A stretch of DNA of 64,000 bases from contig NZ_VITA01000005.1 of the NCBI RefSeq assembly GCF_007827695.1, positions 124,001 through 188,000 of the forward strand. Direction: 5' to 3'. The notes beneath the pieces are model-generated. The model saw only the letters and a list, made by a program, of their open reading frames with translations. It had not been told where the DNA came from and did no database searches. Below, in pieces: positions 1 through 8,166 of the stretch. The position numbers and the translations under genes were made by a program. This stretch comes from Sinorhizobium medicae (lineage in GTDB: Bacteria; Pseudomonadota; Alphaproteobacteria; Rhizobiales; Rhizobiaceae). Numbering within the stretch: the stretch's first letter is position 1; each line of letters begins with the position of its first letter.

Positions 1-2
1 GC

Positions 3-404
3 GTCGTTCGCAAAGGCCACGGCCTGAGCAGGGGCGAAGTGACTCCGGAGCTTTACGCGGCCGGCAGGCATATCCTGGCCTCGCGGCGGGGCCTCGACAA
101 GGCCGTAACAGGTATCGACGTAGCGCTGGGGGCGATCGGGTTGGAGCGCGAGATCGTCACCACGGTGGGCGGCTTTTCGAGCGCATTGGCGCTGGCTCGC
201 GCTTCCGATCTGGTCGCCAGCGTTCCGGAGCGCCACACGAGCGTTTTACGGGCCGGAATGCACAGCTTTCCGCTGCCGTTTCAGGTGCCGCAGATCACGG
301 TATCTCTGCTCTGGCATCCGCGGCTCCATGCCGACCCTGCGCATCGCTGGCTGCGCGGCTGCATCCGGGAGGTATGCGGCTCAGTTGCGGTTTGCCGGCT
401 GTAG
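3..404 (+). CDS. LysR-family transcriptional regulator, C-terminal part (5' truncated by window edge)
   Basis: The reading frame is open from the first bases of the window to a TAG at 402-404, so the gene begins upstream and only about 133 C-terminal residues are visible. The residues resemble the distal part of a LysR substrate-binding domain: a stretch ending in ASDLVASVPERH, then a loop, then the typical W-H-P-R-x-H-x-D-P-A-H-R-W-L-R motif near the C-terminus. LysR proteins are DNA-binding regulators controlled by small ligands. The DNA-binding domain and any divergently controlled partner lie outside the window, so the target is unknown. A GTG at 39 could be mistaken for the start, but the family match continues upstream of it. 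Confidence 0.8.
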   Translation, partial: VVRKGHGLSRGEVTPELYAAGRHILASRRGLDKAVTGIDVALGAIGLEREIVTTVGGFSSALALARASDLVASVPERHTSVLRAGMHSFPLPFQVPQITVSLLWHPRLHADPAHRWLRGCIREVCGSVAVCRL

Positions 405-438
405 AAGTTTGATAGGTCGCCAGTCGGCGCAACGCGCT

Positions 439-834
439 TCAGTCTTCGCCCTCACGCATGACCAGCCTGTTTTCGACGCTCGAAACGCCGATGACGGATG
501 CGGCTGCCTCGCCGGCAGTGGCGATGTCCGCTTCGCTTCCGACGGTACCGGAGAGTACGACGATGTTGCCCAGGGCGATCACCTCCATATCGCTCGTATC
601 CAGGGAGGTTGCGTAGCGAAGGAAGTGCAGGACTTTTGCTGCGAGATCGTCATCGGTCAGATGAGGATCGTCGTCCTTGTGGGAGTAGGTAGGGTATTCA
701 TTTGGCATTCCCAGCGTTCCCTCCTTGGACGCAACGCCCGGCAGCACAGGAATGTTCCGGTCGCACTGTTGCCCGTAAATCTTCTGCAATTGCTGCATGT
801 TGGCTCGCTGCGGCCCCGATTCAAGTCGTCTCAT
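439..834 (-). CDS. BON-domain protein
   Basis: A 131-residue protein. The last 70 residues fit a BON domain, a small alpha/beta fold found in periplasmic or membrane-associated proteins such as OsmY: alternating hydrophobic segments V-I-A-L-G-N-I-V-V-L-S-G-T-V, then S-S-V-E-N-R-L-V near the end. The first 60 residues are polar and contain no signal peptide or membrane helix, so the location is uncertain. The start at 834 is supported by a GGGAGG ribosome-binding site 8 bases upstream. It faces the LysR gene end and is divergent from the transporter at 903. No specific function can be assigned. Confidence 0.75.
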   Translation of the reverse strand: MRRLESGPQRANMQQLQKIYGQQCDRNIPVLPGVASKEGTLGMPNEYPTYSHKDDDPHLTDDDLAAKVLHFLRYATSLDTSDMEVIALGNIVVLSGTVGSEADIATAGEAAASVIGVSSVENRLVMREGED

Positions 835-902
835 CGGATGAGCCTCCCTTGCCTCCGCGGCGCGAACGGGTCTATGGCTTGGAAACCATTCAAGGCTCTT
901 CC

Positions 903-1847
903 ATGTCCGACGTCTTCCTGAACGTTCTACCGATCTTTGTCCTGATCCTGACCGGCTGGCTCATCGTCCGCCTCGGCTATCTGAAGCCGGCTGTCGGCGA
1001 AGCGCTCGGCGACTTCGTCTTCCGGGTCGCGGTGCCCGTGCTTCTTTTTCGTACCATCGCCGAGGCGGATTTCAAGGAAGGGTCCCCCTGGCCGCTCTGG
1101 GTCGCCTACTTCTCCGGCGTCGCGGTGACCTGGGCCATCGGCCACCTTGCAGCAACGATCGGGTTCGGTCGCGACGCGCGCATGGGGGTGCTTGCGGGCG
1201 TCTCGTCCGCCTTCGCCAATACCGTCTTCATTGGACTGCCCCTGGTTTCCCGTCTTGTCGGCGAAGACGGCATCGTTGCCCTGTCGATCCTGCTCTCGGT
1301 CCATCTGCCGGTCATGATGATCGCCGGAACGGTTCTGATGGAGAGAGCGGATCGCCAGACGACCGGAACGCCGGGGCAGGGGATATGGAAACTCATGGGC
1401 GGTGTTGCGCGCAATCTGGTCCGCAATCCGCTTGTGATAGGCCTTGCCTGTGGCGCTCTCTTCCACCTTCTCGGGCAGCCGCTCGGCGGGCCGGTGAAGA
1501 CCGTCGTCGACCAGCTTGCAGGCGTTGCGGCGCCTGCAGCGCTCGTCTCTATCGGCATGGCCCTCGACAAGTACGGCCTTGCCGGCAACACCGGCCTTGC
1601 AACCGTGACGAGCACGCTCAAGCTCCTGGTGCTGCCCGGCGCCGTTTTTGCCGCGTGCCACCTGCTGGGCCTGAACGACAGCTGGACCGCGGCGCTGGTG
1701 CTCACCTCCTCAGTCCCGACCGGCGTCAACGCCTGGCTGATCGCCAACCACTTCAATGTCGGACACGGGCTCGCCTCCTCGACCATTACGCTGACGACCG
1801 CGCTCGGCGTGGTCAGCGTGTCGATATGGGCTTATCTCTTGATGTGA
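903..1847 (+). CDS. AEC-family (auxin efflux carrier-like) transporter
   Basis: A 314-residue, very hydrophobic protein with about ten predicted membrane segments, starting directly with a membrane helix (VLPIFVLILTGWLIVRLGYL). It matches the bacterial AEC permease family (PF03547), secondary transporters for small carboxylates or similar anions in the inner membrane. The family signature is visible in the mid-region Gly/Asn-rich helix around A-F-A-N-T-V-F-I-G-L-P-L and the C-terminal motif S-S-V-P-T-G-V-N-A-W-L-I-A. I chose the ATG at 903, with an AAGG element 8 bases upstream, rather than a longer in-frame extension from 702 whose residues look non-coding. The substrate cannot be told from sequence. 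Confidence 0.88.
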   Translation: MSDVFLNVLPIFVLILTGWLIVRLGYLKPAVGEALGDFVFRVAVPVLLFRTIAEADFKEGSPWPLWVAYFSGVAVTWAIGHLAATIGFGRDARMGVLAGVSSAFANTVFIGLPLVSRLVGEDGIVALSILLSVHLPVMMIAGTVLMERADRQTTGTPGQGIWKLMGGVARNLVRNPLVIGLACGALFHLLGQPLGGPVKTVVDQLAGVAAPAALVSIGMALDKYGLAGNTGLATVTSTLKLLVLPGAVFAACHLLGLNDSWTAALVLTSSVPTGVNAWLIANHFNVGHGLASSTITLTTALGVVSVSIWAYLLM

Positions 1848-1877
1848 GGGGCCGCTGACCAGACACGCTTATGGCGG

Positions 1878-2975
1878 TTAGAACAGCCGGTCGAGCCAGC
1901 CATGCCTGTCCGGCGCGCGGCCGTTCTGGATATCGAGCAGTGCCGCCTTCAGGCGGTTTGCGACCGGACCGGCACCACCGTCACCGATGGTGAAGCTGTG
2001 CTCGCGGCCCTTGACCTTGCCGATCGGGGTCACAACAGCCGCCGTCCCGCAGGCAAAGGCTTCGGTGAGACGGCCGCTTTCCGCATCCGCCTGCCACTGA
2101 TCGATCGCATAGGGTTCTTCACGCACCGTCATCCCCATATCGCGGGCGAGCGTGATCAGCGAATCGCGCGTGATGCCCGGGAGAATGGTGCCGGTGAGCG
2201 GAGGCGTCTGCAATGAGCCGTCCCGGAAGACGAAGAAGACGTTCATGCCGCCGAGTTCTTCGACAAAGCGGCGTTCCACCGCGTCCAGGAACACCACCTG
2301 TTCGCAGCCCTCCTGCATCGCCTCGGCCTGAGCCGCGAGGCTTGCGGCATAGTTGCCGCCGCATTTTGCCTCTCCGGTGCCGCCGGGCGCTGCCCGCGTG
2401 AAGTTCTCCGAAACCCATATGGTTACCGCTGGAGCGCCACCCTTGAAGTAGGAACCGACAGAGGAAGCAATGACGCAGTAGAGGTATTCGGCCGAAGGCT
2501 TCACCCCAAGCAGTACCTCCGTGGCAATCATGAACGGCCGGAGATAGAGTGCGGCTCCTTCAGCGGCCGGTATCCAGTCCCGGTCGACACGCACCAGTTC
2601 GCGTACCGATCGGATGAAGAGCTCCTCCGGCAGGGGCGCCATTGCGAGCCGAAGTGCGGAGTTGCGGAAACGCCGCGCATTCGCATCGGGACGAAACAGC
2701 GTGGCGCCGCCGCCGGGCAGCCCATAGGCCTTCATGCCCTCGAAGATCTCCTGCGCGTAGTGCAGCACGAGTGTGGACGGATCGAGATCAAAGGCTTTTC
2801 TCGGGCCAACCTTCGCATCGTGCCAGCCGCGGCTTTCGCAATAGCGGATCGTCACCATATGGTCGGTGAACACGCGCCCGAAGCCGGGATTAGCAAGCAG
2901 AGCCTCGCGCTCGCTCGTTGCCAAGGGGTTCGCGTTTTGCTCGAACAGGAAAGTCTGCTCACCGGCACCGGTCAT
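1878..2975 (-). CDS. ilvE: Branched-chain amino acid aminotransferase (class IV, BCAT type II)
   Basis: A 365-residue cytosolic PLP enzyme that catalyses the last reversible step of valine, leucine and isoleucine synthesis, with glutamate as amino donor. The PLP lysine is expected at K204 in E-A-K-C-G-G-N-Y-A-A-S-L, followed by the E-E-L-G-G-M-N-V-F-F motif and the G-I-T-R-D-S cofactor-phosphate loop. Length and N-terminal extension fit the longer bacterial/eukaryotic BCAT type rather than the 309-residue E. coli form. An AAGGAG ribosome-binding site lies 7 bases before the ATG. It converges with the AEC gene, leaving only 30 bases between stops. Rhizobia often carry several ilvE paralogues, so its share of the activity is unknown. 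Confidence 0.93.
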   Translation of the reverse strand: MTGAGEQTFLFEQNANPLATSEREALLANPGFGRVFTDHMVTIRYCESRGWHDAKVGPRKAFDLDPSTLVLHYAQEIFEGMKAYGLPGGGATLFRPDANARRFRNSALRLAMAPLPEELFIRSVRELVRVDRDWIPAAEGAALYLRPFMIATEVLLGVKPSAEYLYCVIASSVGSYFKGGAPAVTIWVSENFTRAAPGGTGEAKCGGNYAASLAAQAEAMQEGCEQVVFLDAVERRFVEELGGMNVFFVFRDGSLQTPPLTGTILPGITRDSLITLARDMGMTVREEPYAIDQWQADAESGRLTEAFACGTAAVVTPIGKVKGREHSFTIGDGGAGPVANRLKAALLDIQNGRAPDRHGWLDRLF

Positions 2976-3210
2976 CTGTCGTCTGCTCCTTCGTTGCGAG
3001 CGATTGATGCGCCCGCATTATATATCTCTGCTGCTGGACGTTCCTTTCATCCTATACGATGAGAAGACAAGACCTGCAGCAATTCAAAAACGCTCCAGCG
3101 GCCTTGTGCGTCCGACGCCCGGCGCTGTAGGTGCGAATGGCCTCGGCCATTCCGTGTCGCGGCATTCTACATCATGACGCGGCCGAGCTCATCACAACTG
3201 CGGAATATGA

Positions 3211-3236
3211 AAAACCCGATCGTTCGACCGGGTTTT
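3211..3236 (-). terminator. Rho-independent terminator of the cytochrome c gene
   Basis: An inverted repeat with AAAACCCG on the left and CGGGTTTT on the right, lying about 40 bases past the stop of the minus-strand cytochrome gene. The A-rich left flank gives a T-run on the minus strand. It is nearly symmetric and could also stop readthrough in the other direction. Confidence 0.7.
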
Positions 3237-3273
3237 CGGGAGGATCGGCAGATGCCTGTATACTGGCGGCAAA

Positions 3274-4065
3274 TCAGTTCGCCGGCGCAGGCGCTGGAGC
3301 GCCGGTCTGACCCGCGGGAGCCGTTTCGCCGACAGCAGGTGCCGGAGCTGCGCTGCCGGCAGCAGGTGCTGGCGCTGCGCCGCCTTCGGCCGGAGGCGGA
3401 GCCGCTGTGTCAGCTGGAGCGGAAGTGCCTTCAGCGGGAGCAGGGGCCGCGTTGCCTTCGGCGGCGGCGGGCGCCTGACCTTCGGCGGGTGCCGCCTCGG
3501 TAGAGCCTGCGCCGGCTTCGGGAAGCGGTGCGGGGTTGTCCGAATGCTCACGCAGCCAGGCGATCAAGTTGGCGCGCTCGTCGGTCTTCTTGAGACCGGC
3601 AAAGCCCATGGCCGTGCCCGGCACGTGCTTTTTCGGCGCTTCGAGGAAGTAGCTCAGGTGATCGTAGTCCCACACGACCTTGCCGCCTTCGGAAAAGGTC
3701 TGCATGCCGGCGGAATAGCTGAAGCCCTCATGCGAGGCGATCGGGCGATTGACGATGTCCCAGAGATTAGGGCCGACCTTGTTCGGTCCGCCCTTCTCCA
3801 CGGTGTGACAGCTTGCGCATTTCTTGAACACGGCCTCGCCGGCGGGTGCATCGGCGCTGGCGAGCAGAGGCCCGATCGGCTCGGATTTCGCTTCTTCGCC
3901 GCCGGCGGCACCGGCTTCGCCGGCCGTTTCCTCCGCGACGATCGCGAAGCCTTCCTTCTCGGGAGCTTCGGAATGGAAAATGCCTTCCGACGCGATTGAG
4001 ACGGTCATCAGTACGAAGACCGTACCCAACAAGGCACCCACACCCATGTTCACATATGGATTCAT
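3274..4065 (-). CDS. Membrane-anchored c-type cytochrome (cytochrome c2/CycM-like) with Pro/Ala/Glu-rich tail
   Basis: A 263-residue protein. Residues about 6-27 form an uncleaved N-terminal membrane anchor. An Ala/Glu-rich linker leads to a mono-haem cytochrome c domain (about 72-177) with the haem-binding C83-A-S-C86-H87 and a probable axial Met153 in H-V-P-G-T-A-M-G-F. This architecture matches CycM-type cytochromes that shuttle electrons from the bc1 complex to terminal oxidases on the periplasmic face. Residues about 178-263 are an 85-residue low-complexity tail of repeated A-P-A-E-G / A-A-P-A-P units, which the catalytic domain does not need. The ATG at 4065 follows GGGAGC; a longer in-frame start at 4209 looks non-coding and overlaps the divergent kdsB upstream region. 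Confidence 0.9.
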   Translation of the reverse strand: MNPYVNMGVGALLGTVFVLMTVSIASEGIFHSEAPEKEGFAIVAEETAGEAGAAGGEEAKSEPIGPLLASADAPAGEAVFKKCASCHTVEKGGPNKVGPNLWDIVNRPIASHEGFSYSAGMQTFSEGGKVVWDYDHLSYFLEAPKKHVPGTAMGFAGLKKTDERANLIAWLREHSDNPAPLPEAGAGSTEAAPAEGQAPAAAEGNAAPAPAEGTSAPADTAAPPPAEGGAAPAPAAGSAAPAPAVGETAPAGQTGAPAPAPAN

Positions 4066-4220
4066 CTGCAAACGCTCCCTTTGCCACCGGTGCAAACAAA
4101 AAACCGGCCCATCTTGAAATCGCGCGGAACCTATGTCTTTTGGCTCTGCGTTGCAACAGAGATTATCAACCCCGGAGTGAGACGTTTTGACACTTTCTCC
4201 GGGTTTCAAAAGGCCGGATC

Positions 4221-4973
4221 ATGAATCGTGAACAAGCGGGCAAAGCCCTCGTACTCATTCCGGCGCGCATGGCGTCGACGCGCCTGCCCGGCAAGCCGCT
4301 TGCCGACATTTGCGGGCTGCCGATGATCGTGCAGGTGGCAAGGCGGGCGGCGGAGGCCGAGGTCGGCCGGATCGTGGTGGCCGTGGATCATCCGGAGGTT
4401 TTCGCAGCCGTGAGCGACGCCGGCTTCGAGGCGATCATGACGCGGGTCGACCACCAGTCCGGCTCCGACCGGATTCACGAGGCGCTTCTTAAGGCCGATC
4501 CGCAAGGTGAGGCGGAAATCGTCATCAACGTGCAGGGCGATTTGCCGACCATCGAGCCCGGCCCGATCCGTGCGGCACTGAAGCCGCTGGAAAATCCTTC
4601 GACGGACATTGCCACGCTGACCGTGGCGATCACCGACGAGCACGAAAAGACCAACCCCAACGTCGTCAAGGTCGTCGGCTCGCCGCTGTCGCAGAGCCGC
4701 TTCCGCGCGCTCTATTTCACCCGCGCGACCGCGCCCTACGGCGAAGGTCCTCTCTATCACCATATCGGCCTTTACGCCTATCGCCGCAGGGCACTCGAGA
4801 CCTTCGTTTCGTTGAAGCCGTCGGCGCTTGAAAAGCGCGAATCGCTGGAACAGCTGCGGGCGCTCGAAGCGGGCATGCGCATCGATGTGGAGATCGTCGA
4901 TTCGGTGCCGCTCGGCGTCGACACGCCTGCAGATCTCGACAAGGCCCGCCGGATCCTTTCGGCCCGGGCCTGA
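4221..4973 (+). CDS. kdsB: 3-deoxy-manno-octulosonate cytidylyltransferase (CMP-KDO synthetase)
   Basis: A 250-residue cytosolic enzyme that activates KDO with CTP for lipopolysaccharide core synthesis. The N-terminal nucleotide-binding motif [14 protein letters not shown] is present at about residues 12-25, followed by N-V-Q-G-D-L-P-T (metal-binding Asp) and the C-terminal [10 protein letters not shown] motif typical of the family. Length is normal. The gene is followed after 25 bases by pheA on the same strand, probably co-transcribed, and is divergent from the cytochrome c gene. An AAAGG element precedes the ATG. Confidence 0.95.
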   Translation: MNREQAGKALVLIPARMASTRLPGKPLADICGLPMIVQVARRAAEAEVGRIVVAVDHPEVFAAVSDAGFEAIMTRVDHQSGSDRIHEALLKADPQGEAEIVINVQGDLPTIEPGPIRAALKPLENPSTDIATLTVAITDEHEKTNPNVVKVVGSPLSQSRFRALYFTRATAPYGEGPLYHHIGLYAYRRRALETFVSLKPSALEKRESLEQLRALEAGMRIDVEIVDSVPLGVDTPADLDKARRILSARA

Positions 4974-4998
4974 GATTTTCACATCAAGGGGAACTGAC

Positions 4999-5853
4999 GT
5001 GACAGCCAAGACCAACCGGATTTCCTTTCAGGGCGACTACGGCGCCAATTCCGACATGGCCTGCCGCGACATGTTCCCGGCGATGGAGCCGCTGCCCTGC
5101 CAAACCTTCGAAGATGCCTTCCTGGCGGTGGAAAACGGCGAGGCCGATCTCGCGATGATCCCGATCGAGAACACGATCGCCGGTCGAGTCGCCGACATTC
5201 ACCACCTCCTGCCGGAATCGCGCCTTAACATCGTCGGCGAATATTTCATGCCGATTCGCTTCCAGCTGATGGTGCTGCCCGGCGTCAAACGCGACGAGAT
5301 ACGTACGGTTCACAGCCATATCCACGCGCTCGGACAATGCCGCAAGATCGTGCGTGCCAATGGCTGGAAGCCGGTGGTCGCGGGCGATACGGCCGGCGCC
5401 GCCAAGCTCGTCAGGGAAGTCGGAGACCGCTCCATGGCGGCGCTTGCTCCGCGCCTTGCCGCCGATCTCTACGGACTCGAAATCATCGCCGAGAACGTGG
5501 AAGACACCGACAGCAACGTCACGCGCTTCGTCGTGCTGTCGCGGGAAGAGAAACGGGCGGCGCGCACGTCAAAGGACGAGCTGATCATCACGACCTTTGT
5601 CTTCAACGTGCGCAATATCCCGGCGGCGCTCTACAAGGCCATGGGCGGTTTCGCGACGAACGGCATCAACATGACCAAGCTCGAGAGCTATCAGCTCGGC
5701 GGCAGGTTCGTGGCGACCCAGTTCTATGCGGATATCGAAGGTCACCCCGACGATATCGGCGTGCGCCACGCAATGGACGAGTTGCGCTTCTTCTCCGAAA
5801 ACGTACGCATTCTCGGCACTTATCCGGCGCATCCGATGCGCGGTGTGCTCTGA
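4999..5853 (+). CDS. pheA: Prephenate dehydratase (monofunctional, with ACT domain)
   Basis: A 284-residue enzyme converting prephenate to phenylpyruvate in phenylalanine synthesis. An N-terminal periplasmic-binding-like catalytic region (about 1-185) ends in the conserved D-S-N-V-T-R-F motif, where the Thr and Phe are characteristic. A C-terminal ACT domain (about 195-275) contains K-L-E-S-Y-Q, the counterpart of the phenylalanine-binding ESRP motif, so feedback inhibition by phenylalanine is expected. No chorismate mutase domain is fused, as usual in rhizobia. The start is a GTG at 4999 with AAGGGG 9 bases upstream; the longer in-frame extension to 4828 lies within kdsB. Confidence 0.93.
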   Translation: MTAKTNRISFQGDYGANSDMACRDMFPAMEPLPCQTFEDAFLAVENGEADLAMIPIENTIAGRVADIHHLLPESRLNIVGEYFMPIRFQLMVLPGVKRDEIRTVHSHIHALGQCRKIVRANGWKPVVAGDTAGAAKLVREVGDRSMAALAPRLAADLYGLEIIAENVEDTDSNVTRFVVLSREEKRAARTSKDELIITTFVFNVRNIPAALYKAMGGFATNGINMTKLESYQLGGRFVATQFYADIEGHPDDIGVRHAMDELRFFSENVRILGTYPAHPMRGVL

Positions 5854-5988
5854 AGATCGGCGCCGATGACGAAGGCGGTCTTGGGTCAGTGGCGCGCGAG
5901 ATCATTTGAACCGCGCCGGAGCCACTGCGATTGATCGTGGCTCCCCAACTCCGTGGCTCCCAACCCTGTGGCTCTGGCTCTCCCCCAA

Positions 5989-6031
5989 CCCCACAGTCAT
6001 CCTCGGGTCGAGCCCGAGGATGACTGTGGGG
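5989..6031. repeat. Perfect 19-bp-arm palindrome (CCCGAGGATGAC type)
   Basis: Two perfectly complementary 19-base arms (5989-6007 and 6013-6031) around a TCGAG loop. The core CATCCTCGGG/CCCGAGGATG recurs near 54640-54670 and 60125-60215 in this window, so it is a dispersed intergenic palindrome family of the kind common in Rhizobiaceae. It lies in the 350-bp gap between pheA and the DUF1127 gene. There is no T-run, so it is probably not a simple terminator. The rest of the gap shows short direct repeats of GTGGCTC and otherwise nothing recognisable. Confidence 0.85.
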
Positions 6032-6203
6032 GCCGCCATGACCGATCAGACAGGGGCGCTTCGGGTTATGACGGTCCCACGTCAAAATGGCAAAATTCGT
6101 TAACCGGCTACGCGTCCAGCGCATGCCTAATTTGCAATCATGGAACTACTTAAATCTTAAGCAAATGCCTATTTAGCTCTCGTACGAAGAAGGAGCTAAG
6201 AAG

Positions 6204-6341
6204 ATGAAAATCCGCCAGAAGATCACGGAATATGTAAAGATGCGCCGCGCGGTCCGCGAGCTCAACGCGCTCGACGATCATGCGCTCAGCGACATCGGTA
6301 TTTCCCGTTCCCAGATTCAGGCTGCCGTCTACGGCCGCTAA
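6204..6341 (+). CDS. DUF1127 small protein
   Basis: A 45-residue basic protein: an N-terminal amphipathic helix with several Arg/Lys, then L-N-A-L-D-D-H-A-L-S-D-I-G-I-S-R-S-Q-I, the hallmark of the DUF1127 (YjiS-like) family. The ATG at 6204 is preceded by AAGGAG (6190-6195), a strong ribosome-binding site, and the stop is TAA. Members in Agrobacterium and Rhodobacter have been linked to RNA binding and metabolic or stress adaptation; that role is transferred from family knowledge and not shown here. It stands alone between pheA and nudC, with its own hairpin downstream. Confidence 0.85.
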   Translation: MKIRQKITEYVKMRRAVRELNALDDHALSDIGISRSQIQAAVYGR

Positions 6342-6391
6342 TACAGCGATGGCTGCGCGCCGCATTTGAGCGCGCAGCATCCAGAGTCTTC

Positions 6392-6417
6392 CACACCCCG
6401 CCTCCGTGCGGGGTGTG
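6392..6417 (+). terminator. Hairpin downstream of the DUF1127 gene
   Basis: Perfect 10-base arms CACACCCCGC / GCGGGGTGTG with a 6-base loop, 50 bases past the stop codon. No long T-run follows, so it may act mainly as a 3' stabilising end or a weak terminator. Confidence 0.5.
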
Positions 6418-6483
6418 AGCGTTTCAGTGATGCCGTTGCCCAGAGCCGCTCGGTGTCTTCTGGGCAAGATCACTAGGCTGCTC

Positions 6484-7464
6484 TCAGTCGCGCTCGGGCC
6501 AGGCGAGCCAGTCGCGCATGAGCTGGTGCGCAATCGCGCCCTTCGGCGGCGGAATGTGCTCGTCTCCCGTGTCGGCGACGCCGGTGGCGCGCTCCAGCAT
6601 CGCTTCGGTTTCCGCCCGCGTGAACCAGCGAACATCCTCCAGTTCCTGCTCGTCGCGCTTGATGGCGGTCGACCTCGCTTCCGCGTAGCAGCCGATCATC
6701 AGCGAATGGGGGAGCGGCCAGGGCTGTGAGGCGTGATAGCGCACGCGGCCGATGCGGATACCGGACTCCTCGAGCGTTTCCCGCCGCACCGCGTTTTCGA
6801 TCGTCTCGCCCGGTTCGACGAAACCGGCGAGGCAGGAATACATGCCCGGCGCGAAATGCGGACTGCGGCCGAGTAGGCATTGATCACGCTCGAGGTCGAT
6901 CGTCAGCATGATGACCACCGGGTCGGTCCGCGGGAAGACCAAATGCCCGCATGCGGTACAGATGCGCCGATAACCTCCGCCGGCACCATCCATCGGGCCC
7001 CCGCAGCGGCCGCAGAACCGGTTGTTGGCGTTCCATACGATCAGGCTCGACCCTTGAGCGAACTGACCCAGCAATTCCTCCGGCAGCATCTGCTGGCGAT
7101 AGAGCATGCGGGCGTCGGCTATCTTGAAGGGCTCCGGAACGGTCTCCTCGGTAAGCCCCGAAGGGACGGCAATACGCGGCTCGCCGTTCGGCAGAAATCC
7201 AAGCAGGACCGCATCGTCCATGGTCGGCTCGAGCCCCGCCAGTTCATAGGGGGCGAACAGCGGATCGATGATCTTCTCGTCGTGCTTGACGATCAGCTTC
7301 GCTCCGGAAAAAGCCAGGAAATGGGCACCGGGATGCTTAAGCGCCGCCTCGACGCAGTCATCCGGCCGATGCTCGGACCGGCGGTCCAGGTGGTTCTCCG
7401 CGAAGGCGACGAGCGTGCTTGGCTCCGGGTGCGGGCTGTGAAGGTCGAAGATCGTTTTCGTCAT
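6484..7464 (-). CDS. nudC: NADH pyrophosphatase / NAD-capped RNA hydrolase (Nudix)
   Basis: A 326-residue Nudix hydrolase that splits NAD(H) to NMN(H) and AMP and, in E. coli, removes NAD caps from RNA. It has an N-terminal NUDIX-like domain, a zinc ribbon (C-G-R-C-G-G ... C-T-A-C-G, about residues 161-183), and a Nudix box G-F-V-E-P-G-E-T-I-E-N-A-x-R-R-E-x-x-E-E-S-G near 220-243. The order of domains is typical of NudC. It starts two bases after the stop of the HIT gene on the same strand, so the two are almost certainly co-transcribed. Confidence 0.93.
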   Translation of the reverse strand: MTKTIFDLHSPHPEPSTLVAFAENHLDRRSEHRPDDCVEAALKHPGAHFLAFSGAKLIVKHDEKIIDPLFAPYELAGLEPTMDDAVLLGFLPNGEPRIAVPSGLTEETVPEPFKIADARMLYRQQMLPEELLGQFAQGSSLIVWNANNRFCGRCGGPMDGAGGGYRRICTACGHLVFPRTDPVVIMLTIDLERDQCLLGRSPHFAPGMYSCLAGFVEPGETIENAVRRETLEESGIRIGRVRYHASQPWPLPHSLMIGCYAEARSTAIKRDEQELEDVRWFTRAETEAMLERATGVADTGDEHIPPPKGAIAHQLMRDWLAWPERD

Positions 7465-7466
7465 GC

Positions 7467-7871
7467 TCAGAGATTTTCCATGATGCTGGCTGCGAATGCC
7501 CTGTGGTCCTCCTCCGGCCAGGGCTCGGCCCTGCCGAAACCCCAGACGGGCCCCGGCCAGTTCGGATCACCTTCACGGCGGGCTACGATATGCACGTGCA
7601 GCTGCCGGACGATATTGCCCAGCGCGCCGATATTGATTTTCGCGGCGCCGGTCGCCTTTTTCAGGCCTGCCGCAACCAGATTGGTCTCGAAGGTCAGCAT
7701 CGTCTGGTCGAGCGGCGTCAGTTCGAAGACCTCCGAAACGTCGGCGCGCTGGGGTATGAGGATCAGCCATGGCCAGCGGCGATCATTCATCAGCCGCAGC
7801 TGGCAAAGACCGAGTGTGCCGATCGGCAGGCCGTCGCGCTGAAGTCGCTCGTCAAGCGTGAAGGTCGTCAA
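7467..7871 (-). CDS. HIT-family nucleotide hydrolase/transferase
   Basis: A 134-residue histidine-triad protein. The C-terminal motif reads Q-L-H-V-H-I-V-A-R where the canonical family has H-x-H-x-H: the nucleophile-position histidine is retained but the first histidine is replaced by Gln. HIT proteins cleave or transfer nucleoside monophosphates; the substrate here is unknown. The start codon appears to be TTG at 7871, preceded by GGGAG 6-7 bases upstream; no suitable ATG exists before the domain. It is the first gene of a two-gene unit with nudC. Confidence 0.85.
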   Translation of the reverse strand: MTTFTLDERLQRDGLPIGTLGLCQLRLMNDRRWPWLILIPQRADVSEVFELTPLDQTMLTFETNLVAAGLKKATGAAKINIGALGNIVRQLHVHIVARREGDPNWPGPVWGFGRAEPWPEEDHRAFAASIMENL

Positions 7872-7972
7872 GAAAATCTCCCGGGATCAAACGAATTCGC
7901 CTTTGTTTGTATATCGATACCAGTTTTTTGAAGGCTTGGCTTGCATTTGCTACAGATATTGCCGATATGGAG

Positions 7973-8076
7973 GCCGGGAGGTTGGTGGTGGACGAGCCAC
8001 TCGCCAACCGGGTCAGGTCCGGAAGGAAGCAGCCCTAACGAGCCCCGGCACGGGTCACCGTGCCAGCCTCCCACCT
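7973..8076 (+). ncRNA. ffs: Signal recognition particle RNA (4.5S type)
   Basis: The invariant SRP domain IV apical region is present at 8012-8036 (GGTCAGGTCCGGAAGGAAGC plus AGCCCTAA). Flanking strands GGCCGGGAGGTTGG and CCAGCCTCCCACC pair to close a long hairpin of about 100 nt, as in bacterial small SRP RNA. This RNA works with Ffh to target membrane proteins. It lies just upstream of dnaX, an arrangement common in bacteria. Ends are estimated from the pairing and may be off by several bases. Confidence 0.93.
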
Positions 8077-8099
8077 TCTCCGTCCTGTCGGGACACCAC

Positions 8100-8141
8100 C
8101 TTCTTCGTCCCAGTCGGGGCCTTCTTCGTCCCAGTCGGGGC
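8100..8141. repeat. 21-bp perfect tandem duplication between ffs and dnaX
   Basis: The 21-base unit beginning CTTCTTCGTCCCAGTCGG occurs twice, head to tail (8100-8120 and 8121-8141), in the short leader between the SRP RNA gene and the dnaX start. It does not encode an open leader peptide with a convincing ribosome-binding site. Confidence 0.9.
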
Positions 8142-8166
8142 AAGAGTTCGAACAGCGGCAGGGTCG

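Noticed and set aside
4188-4193. TTGACA just before kdsB as a -35 box
   Set aside because: The matching -10 would fall on the ribosome-binding site with no suitable sequence.
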